A stretch of DNA of 64,000 nt from Erythrobacter fulvus (GCF_028595285.1 NZ_JAQQXQ010000010.1:1-64000); one strand, 5' to 3'; shown: positions 54,165 through 63,630, counted from the stretch's first letter. Translations and numbers: made by a program. The notes: a model not told the origin generated them from the letters alone.

Positions 54165-54179
54165 GAACATTACAAGAAC
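54165..54179 (-). promoter_or_regulatory. LexA-type (SOS) box upstream of the VOC gene
   Basis: GAACATTACAAGAAC on the plus strand is GTTC-N7-GTTC on the minus strand, the direction of the VOC gene. It sits in the 86-base gap between that gene and the aminopeptidase stop, an A+T-rich, promoter-like spot. Confidence 0.6.
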
Positions 54180-54201
54180 AAATATGTTCCCGCAAGCTGC
54201 C

Positions 54202-56010
54202 TCAAAGCGGCTGGGTCTCGCGCTCCAGCCATTGTAGCTCCTCGCCTTCGAGCAGCGGCGACAGCAGTTCGCGCACCTTGGCGTGATAGGCATCCATCCA
54301 CGCCACTTCCTCGGTGGTCAGCAGGCTCTTTTCGATCAGCTTGCGATCGATCGGCACGAAGGTCAGCGTCTCGAACCCGAGATAGCGGCCCTCCATCCCT
54401 TCGATCCGGCGTTCCTCGGTCAGCACGAGGTTTTCGATCCGGATGCCGAAGGCGCCTTGCTTGTAATAGCCCGGTTCGTTCGACAGGATCATCCCTGCGA
54501 ACAGTTCCTGACCCGTCCCGGCCTGACCGCCCGAAGGCTTGGCGATGCGCTGCGGGCCTTCGTGGACGCCGAGGAAGCTGCCCACCCCGTGCCCGGTGCC
54601 GTGGGCGTAATCGACGCCCGCCTCCCACAGATATTGACGCGCCAGCACGTCGAGCTGGCCGCCGCAGGTGCCCTGCGGAAACACTGCACGGTCAATCTGG
54701 ATGTGGCCTTTCAGCACGCGGGTGAAGCGGTCGCGCATCTCCGCCGTCGGTTCGCCCGGTCCCACCCACACGGTGCGGGTGATGTCGGTGGTGCCGCCCG
54801 GATATTGCCCGCCCGAATCGACGAGGTAGATCGAACCCGGCGGGATCGGGATATTGCTGTCCTCGTCCACCTTGTAATGCGGCAGCGCGGCGTGGCCGGC
54901 GGCGGCGGAGATGGTGTCGAAGGAAAGATCGCGCAGGCCCGGATCGCGCCCGCGGAATTCGGCCAGCTTGGCGGCGGCGGACAGTTCGTCCACGCCCCCC
55001 AGCGGCGCCTCGATCTCCAGCCAGCGCAGGAACCGGCTCACCGCCGCGCCGTCGCGCACCTGCGCATCGCGGTGGCCCTGCTGTTCGGCGGGGTTCTTGA
55101 TCGCCTTGGCAAGGATCGTCGGGTCCTGTTTGAAGGTGAACCTCGCGCCGCCCGAACGCAGCGCCTGCGCGATGCCGACCACCGCGAAATCGGGATCGAG
55201 ACTGACGCTCTTGCCCGAAAGCTCGCCAGTCAGCGCGCTCTCGAAGGCGTCGCGATCACGGATCGTCACCGCATTGCCGAGGTGGCGCGCCAGTTCGGGC
55301 GTCACCTTCTCGGGCGCGATGAACAGCTCGGCGCTGCCGTCCTTGTGGGCGATGACATAGGACAGCGCGACGGGCGTGTGCGGCACGTCGGCCCCGCGGA
55401 TATTGAGCAGCCATGCGACCGAATCGAGCGCCGGGATCACCACCGCGTCATGCCCGTGCTTCACCAGCCAGTCGGCCACGGCGGCGCGCTTTTCGGCCGA
55501 GGAGCTTCCGGCCAGATCATCCTCGTAAACCAGCGCTGCGGCGGGCGAGGGCGCGGGACGATCGGCCCACACCGCGTCGATCGGGTTGCTTTCGGCGGGC
55601 ACAAGGGTGACGCCCTTGGGCTCCACCTGTTTCTCCACCGCCTCAACCCAGGCCCAGGTATGGAGCCAGGGATCATAGGCGATCTTGGCGCCGGCCTCGC
55701 ATACTTCGGCCAGCCACGCGCCGAGGCTGTCGGCAGGCACGCTTTTGTATGTGAACAGATTGCCGTCCACCTGCTCGCGCACCTGCACGGTATATCGCCC
55801 GTCGACGAAGATCGCCGCGTGGTTCAGCGTCACCGCGGCAAAGCCCGCCGATCCGCCGAAACCCGTCAGCCAGTTCAGGCGCTGGGCATAATCGCCGACA
55901 TATTCGCTCATATGTTCATCGCTGATCGGCACGATGAACCCGTCCACCCCGCGCCGCTTCAACTCTTCGCGCAGGGCGGCAAGGCGGGCTTCATGGGTTT
56001 GCATCAGCAT
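54202..56010 (-). CDS. Aminopeptidase P family (M24) metallopeptidase
   Basis: 602 residues from ATG 56010 (ATG 56004 is equally possible). Three-domain aminopeptidase P layout: two creatinase-like N-terminal domains (about 1-310) and a C-terminal pita-bread domain with metal residues in VDSGGQYPGGTTDITRT, HGTGHGVGSFLGVHE, LSNEPGYY and ENLVL. It removes N-terminal residues before proline. The length matches the long (about 600 residue) form. Confidence 0.95.
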   Translation of the reverse strand: MLMQTHEARLAALREELKRRGVDGFIVPISDEHMSEYVGDYAQRLNWLTGFGGSAGFAAVTLNHAAIFVDGRYTVQVREQVDGNLFTYKSVPADSLGAWLAEVCEAGAKIAYDPWLHTWAWVEAVEKQVEPKGVTLVPAESNPIDAVWADRPAPSPAAALVYEDDLAGSSSAEKRAAVADWLVKHGHDAVVIPALDSVAWLLNIRGADVPHTPVALSYVIAHKDGSAELFIAPEKVTPELARHLGNAVTIRDRDAFESALTGELSGKSVSLDPDFAVVGIAQALRSGGARFTFKQDPTILAKAIKNPAEQQGHRDAQVRDGAAVSRFLRWLEIEAPLGGVDELSAAAKLAEFRGRDPGLRDLSFDTISAAAGHAALPHYKVDEDSNIPIPPGSIYLVDSGGQYPGGTTDITRTVWVGPGEPTAEMRDRFTRVLKGHIQIDRAVFPQGTCGGQLDVLARQYLWEAGVDYAHGTGHGVGSFLGVHEGPQRIAKPSGGQAGTGQELFAGMILSNEPGYYKQGAFGIRIENLVLTEERRIEGMEGRYLGFETLTFVPIDRKLIEKSLLTTEEVAWMDAYHAKVRELLSPLLEGEELQWLERETQPL

Positions 56011-56132
56011 GGCAAGGATCCTCGGGTGTCGGCGCGCAGCACTTGCCGCGCGGAAATGTATGATTAGAACCCCCAACATAGGCCTATCGGCCTCGCCTTT
56101 CCACCCGAACCGTCGACAAGGGGTGTCGCACC

Positions 56133-58346
56133 ATGACCGGCCAGATCTGCACATTCGTTCTTGCAGCCACGCTTGCAGCCACCACTTCTCCGCTTGCCGC
56201 GACCGGCAATGCCAACAACGAGGAACCGACCCGCGTGACCACTTCCGCCAAGTCCGCCGTCACCGACATCAAGGCCCCCGTCGCCGAGAAGCGCCCGCAT
56301 TCCTACACCCGCCACGGGATCACCATCGAAGACCCGTATGACTGGCTGTACGACAAGTCCTATCCGCTGGTGGACGACGAGGAGGTGCTCGATCACCTCA
56401 AGGCCGAAAACGCCTATTTCGAAGCGCACATGGCCGCGCAGGAAGGCCTGACTGAGGCGCTGTTCAAGGAAATGCGCGCGCGCATCAAGGAAGACGACAG
56501 CACCGTTCCGCAGAAGGACGGCGACTACATCTACTGGAGCGAGTTCGAGGAAGGCGCGCAGTATCGCAAGCACTGGCGCAAGCCCGTGGGCGGGGGCGAT
56601 CCGCAGCTGCTGATCGACGAGAACGAGCTGGCCGAGGGGCTCGAATATTTCCGCCTCGGTGCGGCCTCGATCAGCCAGAACGGGCGGTTCCTTGCCTTTT
56701 CGACCGATACCAACGGGTCGGAACGCTACACCGCGCGGATCAAGGACCTCGAAACCGGCGAACTGCTGCCCGACGTGCTGGAAAACCTGCGCGGCGGGCT
56801 GACCTGGGTGAAGGGCGACACCGCGCTGGTCTATGGCCCCGCGACCGAGGAATGGCGCACGCTGGAGGCCAAGCTGCACGTGATCGGCACGCCGGTGAGC
56901 GAGGACGTTACGCTTTACAAGGAGGAAGACCAGTCCTTCGGCGTCGGCACTGGCCTGACCGCGCAGGAAGACTGGCTGATCATTGCCACCGGCGACAACG
57001 AGACGAGCGAGGTGCGCCTTGTGCCCGCCGCCGATCCCACCGCACCTGCTATCCTGGTGAAGGCGCGGCAGAAGGGCGTCGAATACAGCGTCGACATCCG
57101 CGACGGCGAGCTTTGGGTGCTGACCAATGATGAACACATCAACTTCCGCCTTGCCAAGGCGAAGCTGGAAACGCCCGGCGAATGGCAGACGGTGATTGCC
57201 GGATCGGACGATTTCTACCTCACCGATTTCGAGCTTTTCAAAGACTTCTTCGTCACCGAAGGGCGGCTGAACGGGCTCGACCAGATCCAGCTGCGCCAAT
57301 ATGCCGATCCGGCCAGGGTGACCCCGATCACCTTCCCCGAACCGAGCTACACCGCGGGCCTGTCGAACAATCCAGAATACGACATGAAGAAGCTGCGGCT
57401 GGCCTATCAGTCGATGGTCACGCCGAGCACGGTCTATGACTACGACGTGGCGACGGGCGCGCTGGAAACGCTCAAGACGCAGGAAATTCCGAGCGGATAT
57501 GATCCCTCGCTCTATGTCTCCGAACGCCTGACAATCGCGGCGCGCGACGGGACGATGGTGCCGGTCAGCATCCTGATGCGGAAAGACCGGGCGGAGATTC
57601 TGGCGAAGCAGGGCATCGAAGGGCCGGGGCCGCTGCATCTCTATGCCTATGGCGCCTATGGCTATGCCGTGCCGCCGGGCTTTTCGACCTCGCGTCTGTC
57701 GCTGGTGGACCGCGGCTTTGCCTATGCCATCGCCCATATTCGCGGCGGCGACGATCTGGGGCGGCGCTGGTATCTGCAGGGCAAGCTGTTCGAACGGATG
57801 AACACCTTCAACGATTTCGTCGACGCAGGCCGTGGCCTGATTGCCAAGGGCTACACCGGCGAAGGCATGGTGACCGCAAGCGGCGGTTCGGCAGGCGGCG
57901 AGCTGATGGGGGCGATCATCAATCAGGATCCTGCGCAATATGGTGCGATCGTCGCGCATGTTCCCTTCGTCGATGTGCTGAACACGATGCTCAACGAAAA
58001 GCTGCCGCTGACACCGGGCGAATGGCAGGAATGGGGCAACCCGATCACCGACAAGGCGGCCTTTGCCTACCTGCTGGCCTATTCGCCCTATGATCAGGTG
58101 GTGGCCAAGGATTACCCGCCGATGCTGGTGACGGCGGGCCTCAACGATCCGCGCGTGACCTATTGGGAACCGGCCAAGTGGGTCGCCAAGCTGCGCGAGC
58201 TGAAGACCGACGATAACCTGCTGCTGCTCAAGACCAACATGGGCGCAGGCCACGGCGGGCAGTCCGGGCGCTGGAACTCCTTGAAGGAAACGGCGGAGGA
58301 ATTCGCCTTTATCCTGTGGCAGATGGGTATGGCTCCGAAGGAGTAA
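56133..58346 (+). CDS. S9 family peptidase, oligopeptidase B-like, exported
   Basis: 737 residues from ATG 56133 with a signal peptide (about 1-24). A beta-propeller region (about 60-440) is followed by an alpha/beta-hydrolase domain with Ser in TASGGSAGGELMG, Asp in GLNDPRV and His in GAGHGG. The PTRB-like PYDWLYDKSYP start and RRWYLQGKLFERMNTFNDF are typical of oligopeptidase B, which cuts after basic residues. The signal peptide suggests periplasmic action. Confidence 0.93.
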   Translation: MTGQICTFVLAATLAATTSPLAATGNANNEEPTRVTTSAKSAVTDIKAPVAEKRPHSYTRHGITIEDPYDWLYDKSYPLVDDEEVLDHLKAENAYFEAHMAAQEGLTEALFKEMRARIKEDDSTVPQKDGDYIYWSEFEEGAQYRKHWRKPVGGGDPQLLIDENELAEGLEYFRLGAASISQNGRFLAFSTDTNGSERYTARIKDLETGELLPDVLENLRGGLTWVKGDTALVYGPATEEWRTLEAKLHVIGTPVSEDVTLYKEEDQSFGVGTGLTAQEDWLIIATGDNETSEVRLVPAADPTAPAILVKARQKGVEYSVDIRDGELWVLTNDEHINFRLAKAKLETPGEWQTVIAGSDDFYLTDFELFKDFFVTEGRLNGLDQIQLRQYADPARVTPITFPEPSYTAGLSNNPEYDMKKLRLAYQSMVTPSTVYDYDVATGALETLKTQEIPSGYDPSLYVSERLTIAARDGTMVPVSILMRKDRAEILAKQGIEGPGPLHLYAYGAYGYAVPPGFSTSRLSLVDRGFAYAIAHIRGGDDLGRRWYLQGKLFERMNTFNDFVDAGRGLIAKGYTGEGMVTASGGSAGGELMGAIINQDPAQYGAIVAHVPFVDVLNTMLNEKLPLTPGEWQEWGNPITDKAAFAYLLAYSPYDQVVAKDYPPMLVTAGLNDPRVTYWEPAKWVAKLRELKTDDNLLLLKTNMGAGHGGQSGRWNSLKETAEEFAFILWQMGMAPKE

Positions 58347-58357
58347 GCCCCCTCAAG

Positions 58358-58423
58358 CCCGTTCGTGTCGAGCGTAGGCGAGACACTGATCTCGGCCTCT
58401 CGACTGCGCTCGAGGCGAACGGA
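58358..58423. repeat. Palindromic intergenic repeat
   Basis: CGTTCGTGTCGAGCG with GCGAGACAC and, further on, CTCGACTGCGCTCGAGGCGAACG form an imperfect 62-base palindrome (58360-58421). Such GTTCGTGTCGAGCG palindromes are common between genes of Sphingomonadales. It lies just before the thioesterase ribosome binding site. Confidence 0.6.
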
Positions 58424-58431
58424 GATTGGAA

Positions 58432-58830
58432 ATGACCCATCGCTTCACCCGCACCTTCGTGGCCGCGCCGCAGCACATCGACGAACTCGGCCACGTCAAC
58501 AACACTGTCTGGGTGCAGTGGATTCAGGACATGGCCACCGCCCACTGGGATGCGGTGGCTCGCCCGGAGGATCGCGCGGCGTTCTTCTGGGTCGTGGTGC
58601 GGCACGAGATCGATTATCGCGGCAACGTGTCCGAAGGCGAGACCGTCACCGCCGAGACATGGATAGAAGGCCCGGCCCAAGGCGCAAAATCGCTCCGCCG
58701 GGTGGAGTTCACCGACGCATCCGGCAAACGCCTCGTCAGCGCGGCGACCACGTGGGCGATGCTTGACCGGGCAAGCGGCAGGCTGGCCCGCGTGCGGCCC
58801 GAAGTGCTCGCGCCCTTCAGGGGCGATTAG
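58432..58830 (+). CDS. Acyl-CoA thioesterase (4HBT hot-dog family)
   Basis: 132 residues from ATG 58432 with GGAG at 58421-58424. HIDELGHVNNTVWVQWIQD is the active-site helix of the YbgC/4HBT thioesterase family, with the conserved Asp/Asn region, and VRHEIDYRGNV follows. It hydrolyses an acyl-CoA; chain preference unknown. The stop overlaps that of the convergent diguanylate cyclase gene. Confidence 0.9.
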   Translation: MTHRFTRTFVAAPQHIDELGHVNNTVWVQWIQDMATAHWDAVARPEDRAAFFWVVVRHEIDYRGNVSEGETVTAETWIEGPAQGAKSLRRVEFTDASGKRLVSAATTWAMLDRASGRLARVRPEVLAPFRGD

Positions 58831-60569
58831 GCAGCCTTGCTTTCACGCGTGCGGCGCGGCGCGGGCGGCTGGCTGAACACGGTCAGGCGTTCATAGGCAA
58901 GCCGGTTGCGCCCGCTCGCCTTGGCTTCGTACATCAGCGCATCGGCGCGGGCGTAGAATTCGGAAAACTGCATCGCATGGCGCGTCGCCTGCGCCAGCAC
59001 GATCACGCCCATGCTCGCGGTCACTGGCAGGTCCAGCCCGGGCACGTCCTGCGCGATCCGCCGCGGGATTGCCTGCCGCAGCGCCTCGGCCCGTTCGAGC
59101 GTCCGTTCGCCGCGCAGCAGGACCACGAATTCCTCCCCGCCAAGCCTGACCGCGACCGAATCGCGGTCGCCCGCCATGCGGATCGCATTGGCGCAGGCGA
59201 CCAGTGCGGCATCGCCGACCTGATGCCCGTGCAGGTCGTTGATCGCCTTGAAGCGATCGAGATCGACCAGCGCGAAGGTATCGAAACCCTGCGCAAGCAG
59301 CGCGTCGAACCGCGCCTCGATCGCGCGGCGGTTCATCAGCCCGGTGAGCGAATCGCGGGTCGATATCTGTTCCAGCATCCGCGCCTCTGTCAGCGCCGCG
59401 TCGCGTTCGATGCGGATCGCGAGGAAACGGTCGGCAATGGCAAGGCTGATCACGATCACCTCGATCCCCGTGGCCACGAACATCATCAGATCGAGGCTGG
59501 ACGGGCCAGCATAGACACCCAGCCCGCGGATCAGCCGCTCCATCGAGGTCAGGATCAGCGGGAACCACGCGACGCCGACAAATTTGGCCGAGCGGCTGCC
59601 GCGCAGGATCGCATGGATCAGCGCAGCCGAAACCACCACTGCCGAAGGCATGATCGCAAGGAAATAGCCCGCATCGTCGAAGGCCTGTGTGGCGTGCAGC
59701 TGCAAGGCGAAGAACCCCGGCACGGCGATGGTCCAGCATCCGGCCCAGAAGGTCAGGCGACGCATCCCGCGCGACAGCGCCCCGCCTTCGAGAAAGGTGC
59801 TGAGAAACAGCAATGCTGCGCCGCAGCCGCTCGACCACCACAGCGGCGCCATGACCGCCATCACCGCCACCGGCAGAGTGACCACGCTCGAAATCACGCC
59901 GCCCGCGAACAGCACATAGCCCATCATCGACACGACCATGGCGGCGTGGAACAGCACGAACCGTTCGCGCAGCACCAGATAGAAGCTGATATCGAACAGC
60001 AGCGGCAGCACCAGCATCCCCAGCACGAGCGTCAGCAGCATCATCTCTTCCAGCGAGCGGCCCGCTTCGTCGAGGTCATGCACCAGCACGGCTTCGGTCA
60101 GCATCGGAATCGAATGCGGGCGGTCGATCCGCACCAGCAGTGCCTCGGTTTCCGAGGTCAGCACCGGCAGCGGAAGGCGGAACACCGGCCCGGCGGCAAA
60201 AGGCGTCCCGTCGCTTTCGTCAAAGTTTCGCCCGCGCAGGGTGCCGCCCGCGTCAAGCGCATAGAAGGTGATCCGTTCGTGCCGTGCGGCGCGGGTGACA
60301 AAATGCCGCGGGAGGGACGCGTCACGCCACGCATCAGCCTCGAACCGCAGCCAGGCGACAGGCGCATCGGCCTGCCAACCGGCGCCGGTGCAATTCCATG
60401 CGGCACGTTCGATCATTGCTTCGGTGGTGCGATCCGGCCCGCTGGCAGCATGGCACAGCGCCGAAATAGCGGCGCGCTTCGGCGTGCCGGCGGAAGCAGG
60501 CGCGGCAAGGCCCAGCGCCATCAGCGCTGCAGCCATCCACATCAGTAACGCGAGGCGCACCCTGCTCAT
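58827..60569 (-). CDS. Membrane diguanylate cyclase with 7TMR-DISM-type sensor
   Basis: 580 residues from ATG 60569 (GTG 60575 also in frame). A signal peptide (about 1-27) is followed by a periplasmic domain (to about 175), seven hydrophobic segments (about 180-375), a short coiled coil (ERDAALTEARMLEQI) and a GGDEF domain with RLGGEEFVVLL. The active site is intact, the inhibitory RxxD site is missing. It should make c-di-GMP in response to an extracytoplasmic cue. A CtrA-like box precedes it. Confidence 0.92.
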   Translation of the reverse strand: MSRVRLALLMWMAAALMALGLAAPASAGTPKRAAISALCHAASGPDRTTEAMIERAAWNCTGAGWQADAPVAWLRFEADAWRDASLPRHFVTRAARHERITFYALDAGGTLRGRNFDESDGTPFAAGPVFRLPLPVLTSETEALLVRIDRPHSIPMLTEAVLVHDLDEAGRSLEEMMLLTLVLGMLVLPLLFDISFYLVLRERFVLFHAAMVVSMMGYVLFAGGVISSVVTLPVAVMAVMAPLWWSSGCGAALLFLSTFLEGGALSRGMRRLTFWAGCWTIAVPGFFALQLHATQAFDDAGYFLAIMPSAVVVSAALIHAILRGSRSAKFVGVAWFPLILTSMERLIRGLGVYAGPSSLDLMMFVATGIEVIVISLAIADRFLAIRIERDAALTEARMLEQISTRDSLTGLMNRRAIEARFDALLAQGFDTFALVDLDRFKAINDLHGHQVGDAALVACANAIRMAGDRDSVAVRLGGEEFVVLLRGERTLERAEALRQAIPRRIAQDVPGLDLPVTASMGVIVLAQATRHAMQFSEFYARADALMYEAKASGRNRLAYERLTVFSQPPAPRRTRESKAA

Positions 60570-60594
60570 GCCCACGCGGCTAGCATGAAAGCCC

Positions 60595-60609
60595 TTACGA
60601 TGCTGTTAA
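60595..60609 (-). promoter_or_regulatory. CtrA-like box upstream of the diguanylate cyclase gene
   Basis: On the minus strand it reads TTAACAGCATCGTAA, a TTAA-N7-TTAA-type site with one mismatch, about 25 bases before the start. Suggestive only. Confidence 0.33.
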
Positions 60610-60719
60610 GCCGGATATCTCCGTTTCGGAGGAAATATCACGCATCGTCAGGCGGTTGCAGAAAGGGCTGCAAATCTTCACCGGCGCCCGCGCACAGGCC
60701 TTTATGACAGCGCGGTCCG

Positions 60720-60736
60720 CGTCACACTGTTGTCAT
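60720..60736 (+). promoter_or_regulatory. Possible Pho box upstream of pstS
   Basis: GTCACACTGTTGTCAT has two GTCA half-sites 11 bases apart (60721 and 60732), the spacing of PhoB direct repeats, 47-63 bases before the pstS start. The flanks are only partly conserved. Confidence 0.45.
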
Positions 60737-60782
60737 GAACAGGCAGTAGCGCGCCTCAGCGCTAACACCATCAGGATGTCCC

Positions 60783-61844
60783 ATGTCTCTTCGCATTCCC
60801 GCTATCGCCCGTACCGGTGCCGCCCTCGCGCTTGCCGCGCTTGCCCTTTCCGCCTGCGACAGCGGCGGGGGTGCCTCGCGCAATTCGGTGCATGCGGTCG
60901 GCTCGTCGACGGTTTATCCCTTCGCCAAGCTGGTGGCGGAAAACTTCGCCCGCTCGAACACCGATTTCCGTTCGCCGCTGATCGAATCCACCGGCACCGG
61001 CAACGGCATCCAGCTGTTCTGCAAGGGACTGGGTGCAAACACCCCCGACATGGTCAACGCCTCGCGCCGGATGAAGGACAGCGAATTCGATAACTGCGCG
61101 GCCAACAAGGTCGACGAGATCATGGAATTGCAGGTCGGGCTCGACGGGATCGCCTTTGCTTCGGCCAAGGGCGGGATCATGCTGAACCTGTCGCCCAAGA
61201 CCGTCTACGAGGCGCTGGCCGCCAGCCCCTATGGCAAGGAACAGACCGCCAAGACCTGGAAGGATGTCGATCCGGCGCTGCCCGCCGATCCGATCCTCGT
61301 CTACGGTCCGCCCAGCACATCGGGCACGCGCGATGCGCTTAAGGAACTGATCCTTGAAGCCGGGTGCAAGTCCGATCCGGCGATGAAGGCGCTGAAGGAC
61401 AGCGACGAGAACAAGTACAAGCAGGTCTGCACCGAAGTGCGCGACGACGGCGCCTATGTCGATCAGGGTGAGCAGGACAACCTCATCGTCCAGAAGATCG
61501 AGAGCAATCCGCGTGCGGTCGGCATCTTCGGCTATTCCTATCTCGAGGAAAATCTCGACAAGGTGCAGGGCCTGCCGATGAACGGCGTGCAGCCGACCTA
61601 TGAAAACATCGCCAGCTTCGCCTATCCCGGCGCGCGCCCGCTTTATGTCTATGTAAAGAAGGCACATATGCGCGCCATTCCGGGTCTCGGCGCCTATCTC
61701 GACGAGTGGGTGAAGAGCTGGGACAAGGACGGCCCGCTGGCCAAGATCGGCATGGTCGCAATGACGCCCGAAGCGATGCAGGCCAATGCCGCCAAGGTGC
61801 GCGAGCAGACCGTGCTGACCCGCGAGGAACTCGCCGCCAAATAA
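60783..61844 (+). CDS. pstS: Phosphate ABC transporter substrate-binding lipoprotein
   Basis: 353 residues with a lipobox LSAC (about 23-26). The phosphate-binding loops are visible as GSSTVYPFAKLVAENFA near the N-terminus and GPPSTSGTRDALKEL mid-protein, with INASRRMK-like VNASRRMKDSE. It is the periplasmic receptor of the high-affinity Pst system. The transporter genes pstCAB do not follow; a DUF2157 gene does. Confidence 0.94.
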   Translation: MSLRIPAIARTGAALALAALALSACDSGGGASRNSVHAVGSSTVYPFAKLVAENFARSNTDFRSPLIESTGTGNGIQLFCKGLGANTPDMVNASRRMKDSEFDNCAANKVDEIMELQVGLDGIAFASAKGGIMLNLSPKTVYEALAASPYGKEQTAKTWKDVDPALPADPILVYGPPSTSGTRDALKELILEAGCKSDPAMKALKDSDENKYKQVCTEVRDDGAYVDQGEQDNLIVQKIESNPRAVGIFGYSYLEENLDKVQGLPMNGVQPTYENIASFAYPGARPLYVYVKKAHMRAIPGLGAYLDEWVKSWDKDGPLAKIGMVAMTPEAMQANAAKVREQTVLTREELAAK

Positions 61845-61888
61845 AGCGGTGATTGCCGGGCGCTGCGCCGCGCGGTAGCATCGCGCTT

Positions 61889-63040
61889 ATGAGCGCCCGC
61901 AAGATCGCCGCATGGCACGAAGCCGGACTGATCGACGCGGCCACGCGCGACCGGCTGCTTGCCTACGAAACCGAACATGCCCGCCCGCTGGCGCTGTGGG
62001 CGGTGTTCGGCATCGGCGCGCTGGCGATCGGGCTGGGGCTGGTCTCCGTCATCGCCGCCAACTGGGAAGATATTCCCGGGCAGGTGCGCCTTGCCGTCCA
62101 TCTGATGCTGATCATTGCTGCGCTCGCGGCGCTGTTTCTGCGCGAAGATCGGCTGGCGGCGGTCTCCCCCTGGGCGGCCGAGGCGCTGCTGTTCGTTACC
62201 GCCGCGCTGGGCCTGACGTTTTTCGGGCATGTCGGACAGGTCTACCAGACCTCCGCCCCGCTGTGGCAGCCGCTGGCTGCGTGGCTGGTGCTGTTCGCGC
62301 CGCTGCTGCTGATAAGCGGGCGCGGCCGGCTGGCGGCGACGACGTTGATGGGCGGCGGGGTGTGGTGCGTGTGGGAATACCTCGGCTCATACGATCATTT
62401 CCTGTTCGGCATGCGCGAGAATGTGCCCCCGATGGCGTGTCTGGCGCTGGTGACGGCGCTGCCGGTGCTGTTCGCACCGCTGGCCGCGTGGCGGCGCGGT
62501 TTTGGCGCGCGGGCCGAATTCTGGCAGCAGCTGGAACAGCTTGCTCTGGCCTACGCGGTCGGCGGAGCCTCGCTTGCCTGTGCGATGGCGAGCGCGGGAG
62601 GGTTCGATGAAGGCCCGACCCCGTTCGATCTTGGCCCGATGGCGCTGCGCGGCGCCGTCGGCGTGCTCGCTGGCCTTGGCGTGATGGTGGCGCGGCCCGG
62701 CATGTCGGGCCGCATGTCGGGAGCGATCATCGCTGCGGCGGGACTATTGCTGCCGCTGGCATGGGGCGCGAATGATCTAACCGTGCCTGCCGCCGCGCTG
62801 TTCATGGCGCTGTGGGTGGGCATCGCTGCCGCGGCGCTCGCCGCGCACTGGCGCGGGTTGTTCCAGCTGGCGGTGGCGGGAATCGCGCTGCGGCTCATCA
62901 TCCTCAGTTTCGAGCTGGCGGGAGACTTGCTGGCGAGCGGCTTTGGCCTGATCCTGTCGGGCATCATGATACTTGGCGTGGCGTGGGCCGCGGTGCGGGT
63001 GTCCAAGACCTTCGCCCCGCCCAGGGAGGACGCGGCATGA
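61889..63040 (+). CDS. DUF2157 multi-span membrane protein
   Basis: 383 residues from ATG 61889. A short N-terminal domain (MSARKIAAWHEAGLIDAATR, about 1-35) is followed by about ten hydrophobic segments; FGIGALAIGLGLVSVIAANW is the DUF2157 signature. Function unknown. The stop overlaps the start of the GDYXXLXY gene (ATGA), the usual partner of this family. Confidence 0.88.
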   Translation: MSARKIAAWHEAGLIDAATRDRLLAYETEHARPLALWAVFGIGALAIGLGLVSVIAANWEDIPGQVRLAVHLMLIIAALAALFLREDRLAAVSPWAAEALLFVTAALGLTFFGHVGQVYQTSAPLWQPLAAWLVLFAPLLLISGRGRLAATTLMGGGVWCVWEYLGSYDHFLFGMRENVPPMACLALVTALPVLFAPLAAWRRGFGARAEFWQQLEQLALAYAVGGASLACAMASAGGFDEGPTPFDLGPMALRGAVGVLAGLGVMVARPGMSGRMSGAIIAAAGLLLPLAWGANDLTVPAAALFMALWVGIAAAALAAHWRGLFQLAVAGIALRLIILSFELAGDLLASGFGLILSGIMILGVAWAAVRVSKTFAPPREDAA

Positions 63041-63630
63041 ACCGGCTTTTGCGCCTTGCCGCCGTGCTGCTCCCGGCTCTCGGGCTGGCGATGCTGTGGG
63101 GGCAGAGCCACAACACCTATAATCAGGGCACCGAATGGGAGGTGCCGGTGATGGGCTATGACCCGCGCGACATGCTGCGTGGGCATTATGTCGAATTCAC
63201 CTATGACTGGCCGCTGGAAGGCGCCGTGGCCGAGAGCGGGCTCGCGTTCCTGTGCCTCTCGGGCGAGGCGCCGCGGCTTGATAGCGCGACGCCGCTGGAG
63301 AGCGAGGCCGATCTGGCCGCCTGCGCCTATCCACTGAGTGCGGAAGAAGACCATGTCTACGGCATGACCAGCCTCGAACGCGGGCGGCTCTATCTCGATC
63401 AGTACAAGGCGGCGATGATCGATGCCCAGCTGCGCGACGGTGACCAGCGCGGGATCGTCACCATCCGCCAGCGCGACGACGGCAGCTTCACGCCGGTTGC
63501 GATCCGTTTCCGTCCGCTCACGACCGAAGAACGCGCCGCGCGCGATGCGCCACCGGAAGAACGGCCCGTGCCTGCGATCATGATCGAATCTAGCGGAAAT
63601 CCTCCCCCGTCGCCGCAATCCGGACCTTGA
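63037..63630 (+). CDS. GDYXXLXY family protein
   Basis: 197 residues from ATG 63037. One N-terminal hydrophobic anchor (about 5-22), then PRDMLRGHYVEFTYDW, the family's GDYxxLxY-type motif with RGHYVEFTY here. It commonly follows DUF2157 genes, as it does here with overlapping start. Probably a membrane-anchored periplasmic partner; no activity known. The 3' end overlaps the convergent ligase-like gene by 41 bases. Confidence 0.87.
   Translation: MNRLLRLAAVLLPALGLAMLWGQSHNTYNQGTEWEVPVMGYDPRDMLRGHYVEFTYDWPLEGAVAESGLAFLCLSGEAPRLDSATPLESEADLAACAYPLSAEEDHVYGMTSLERGRLYLDQYKAAMIDAQLRDGDQRGIVTIRQRDDGSFTPVAIRFRPLTTEERAARDAPPEERPVPAIMIESSGNPPPSPQSGP

Noticed and set aside
56064..58253. Long open frame antisense to the S9 peptidase
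   Set aside because: Same codon-bias artefact. No motif, and the opposite strand encodes a complete peptidase.
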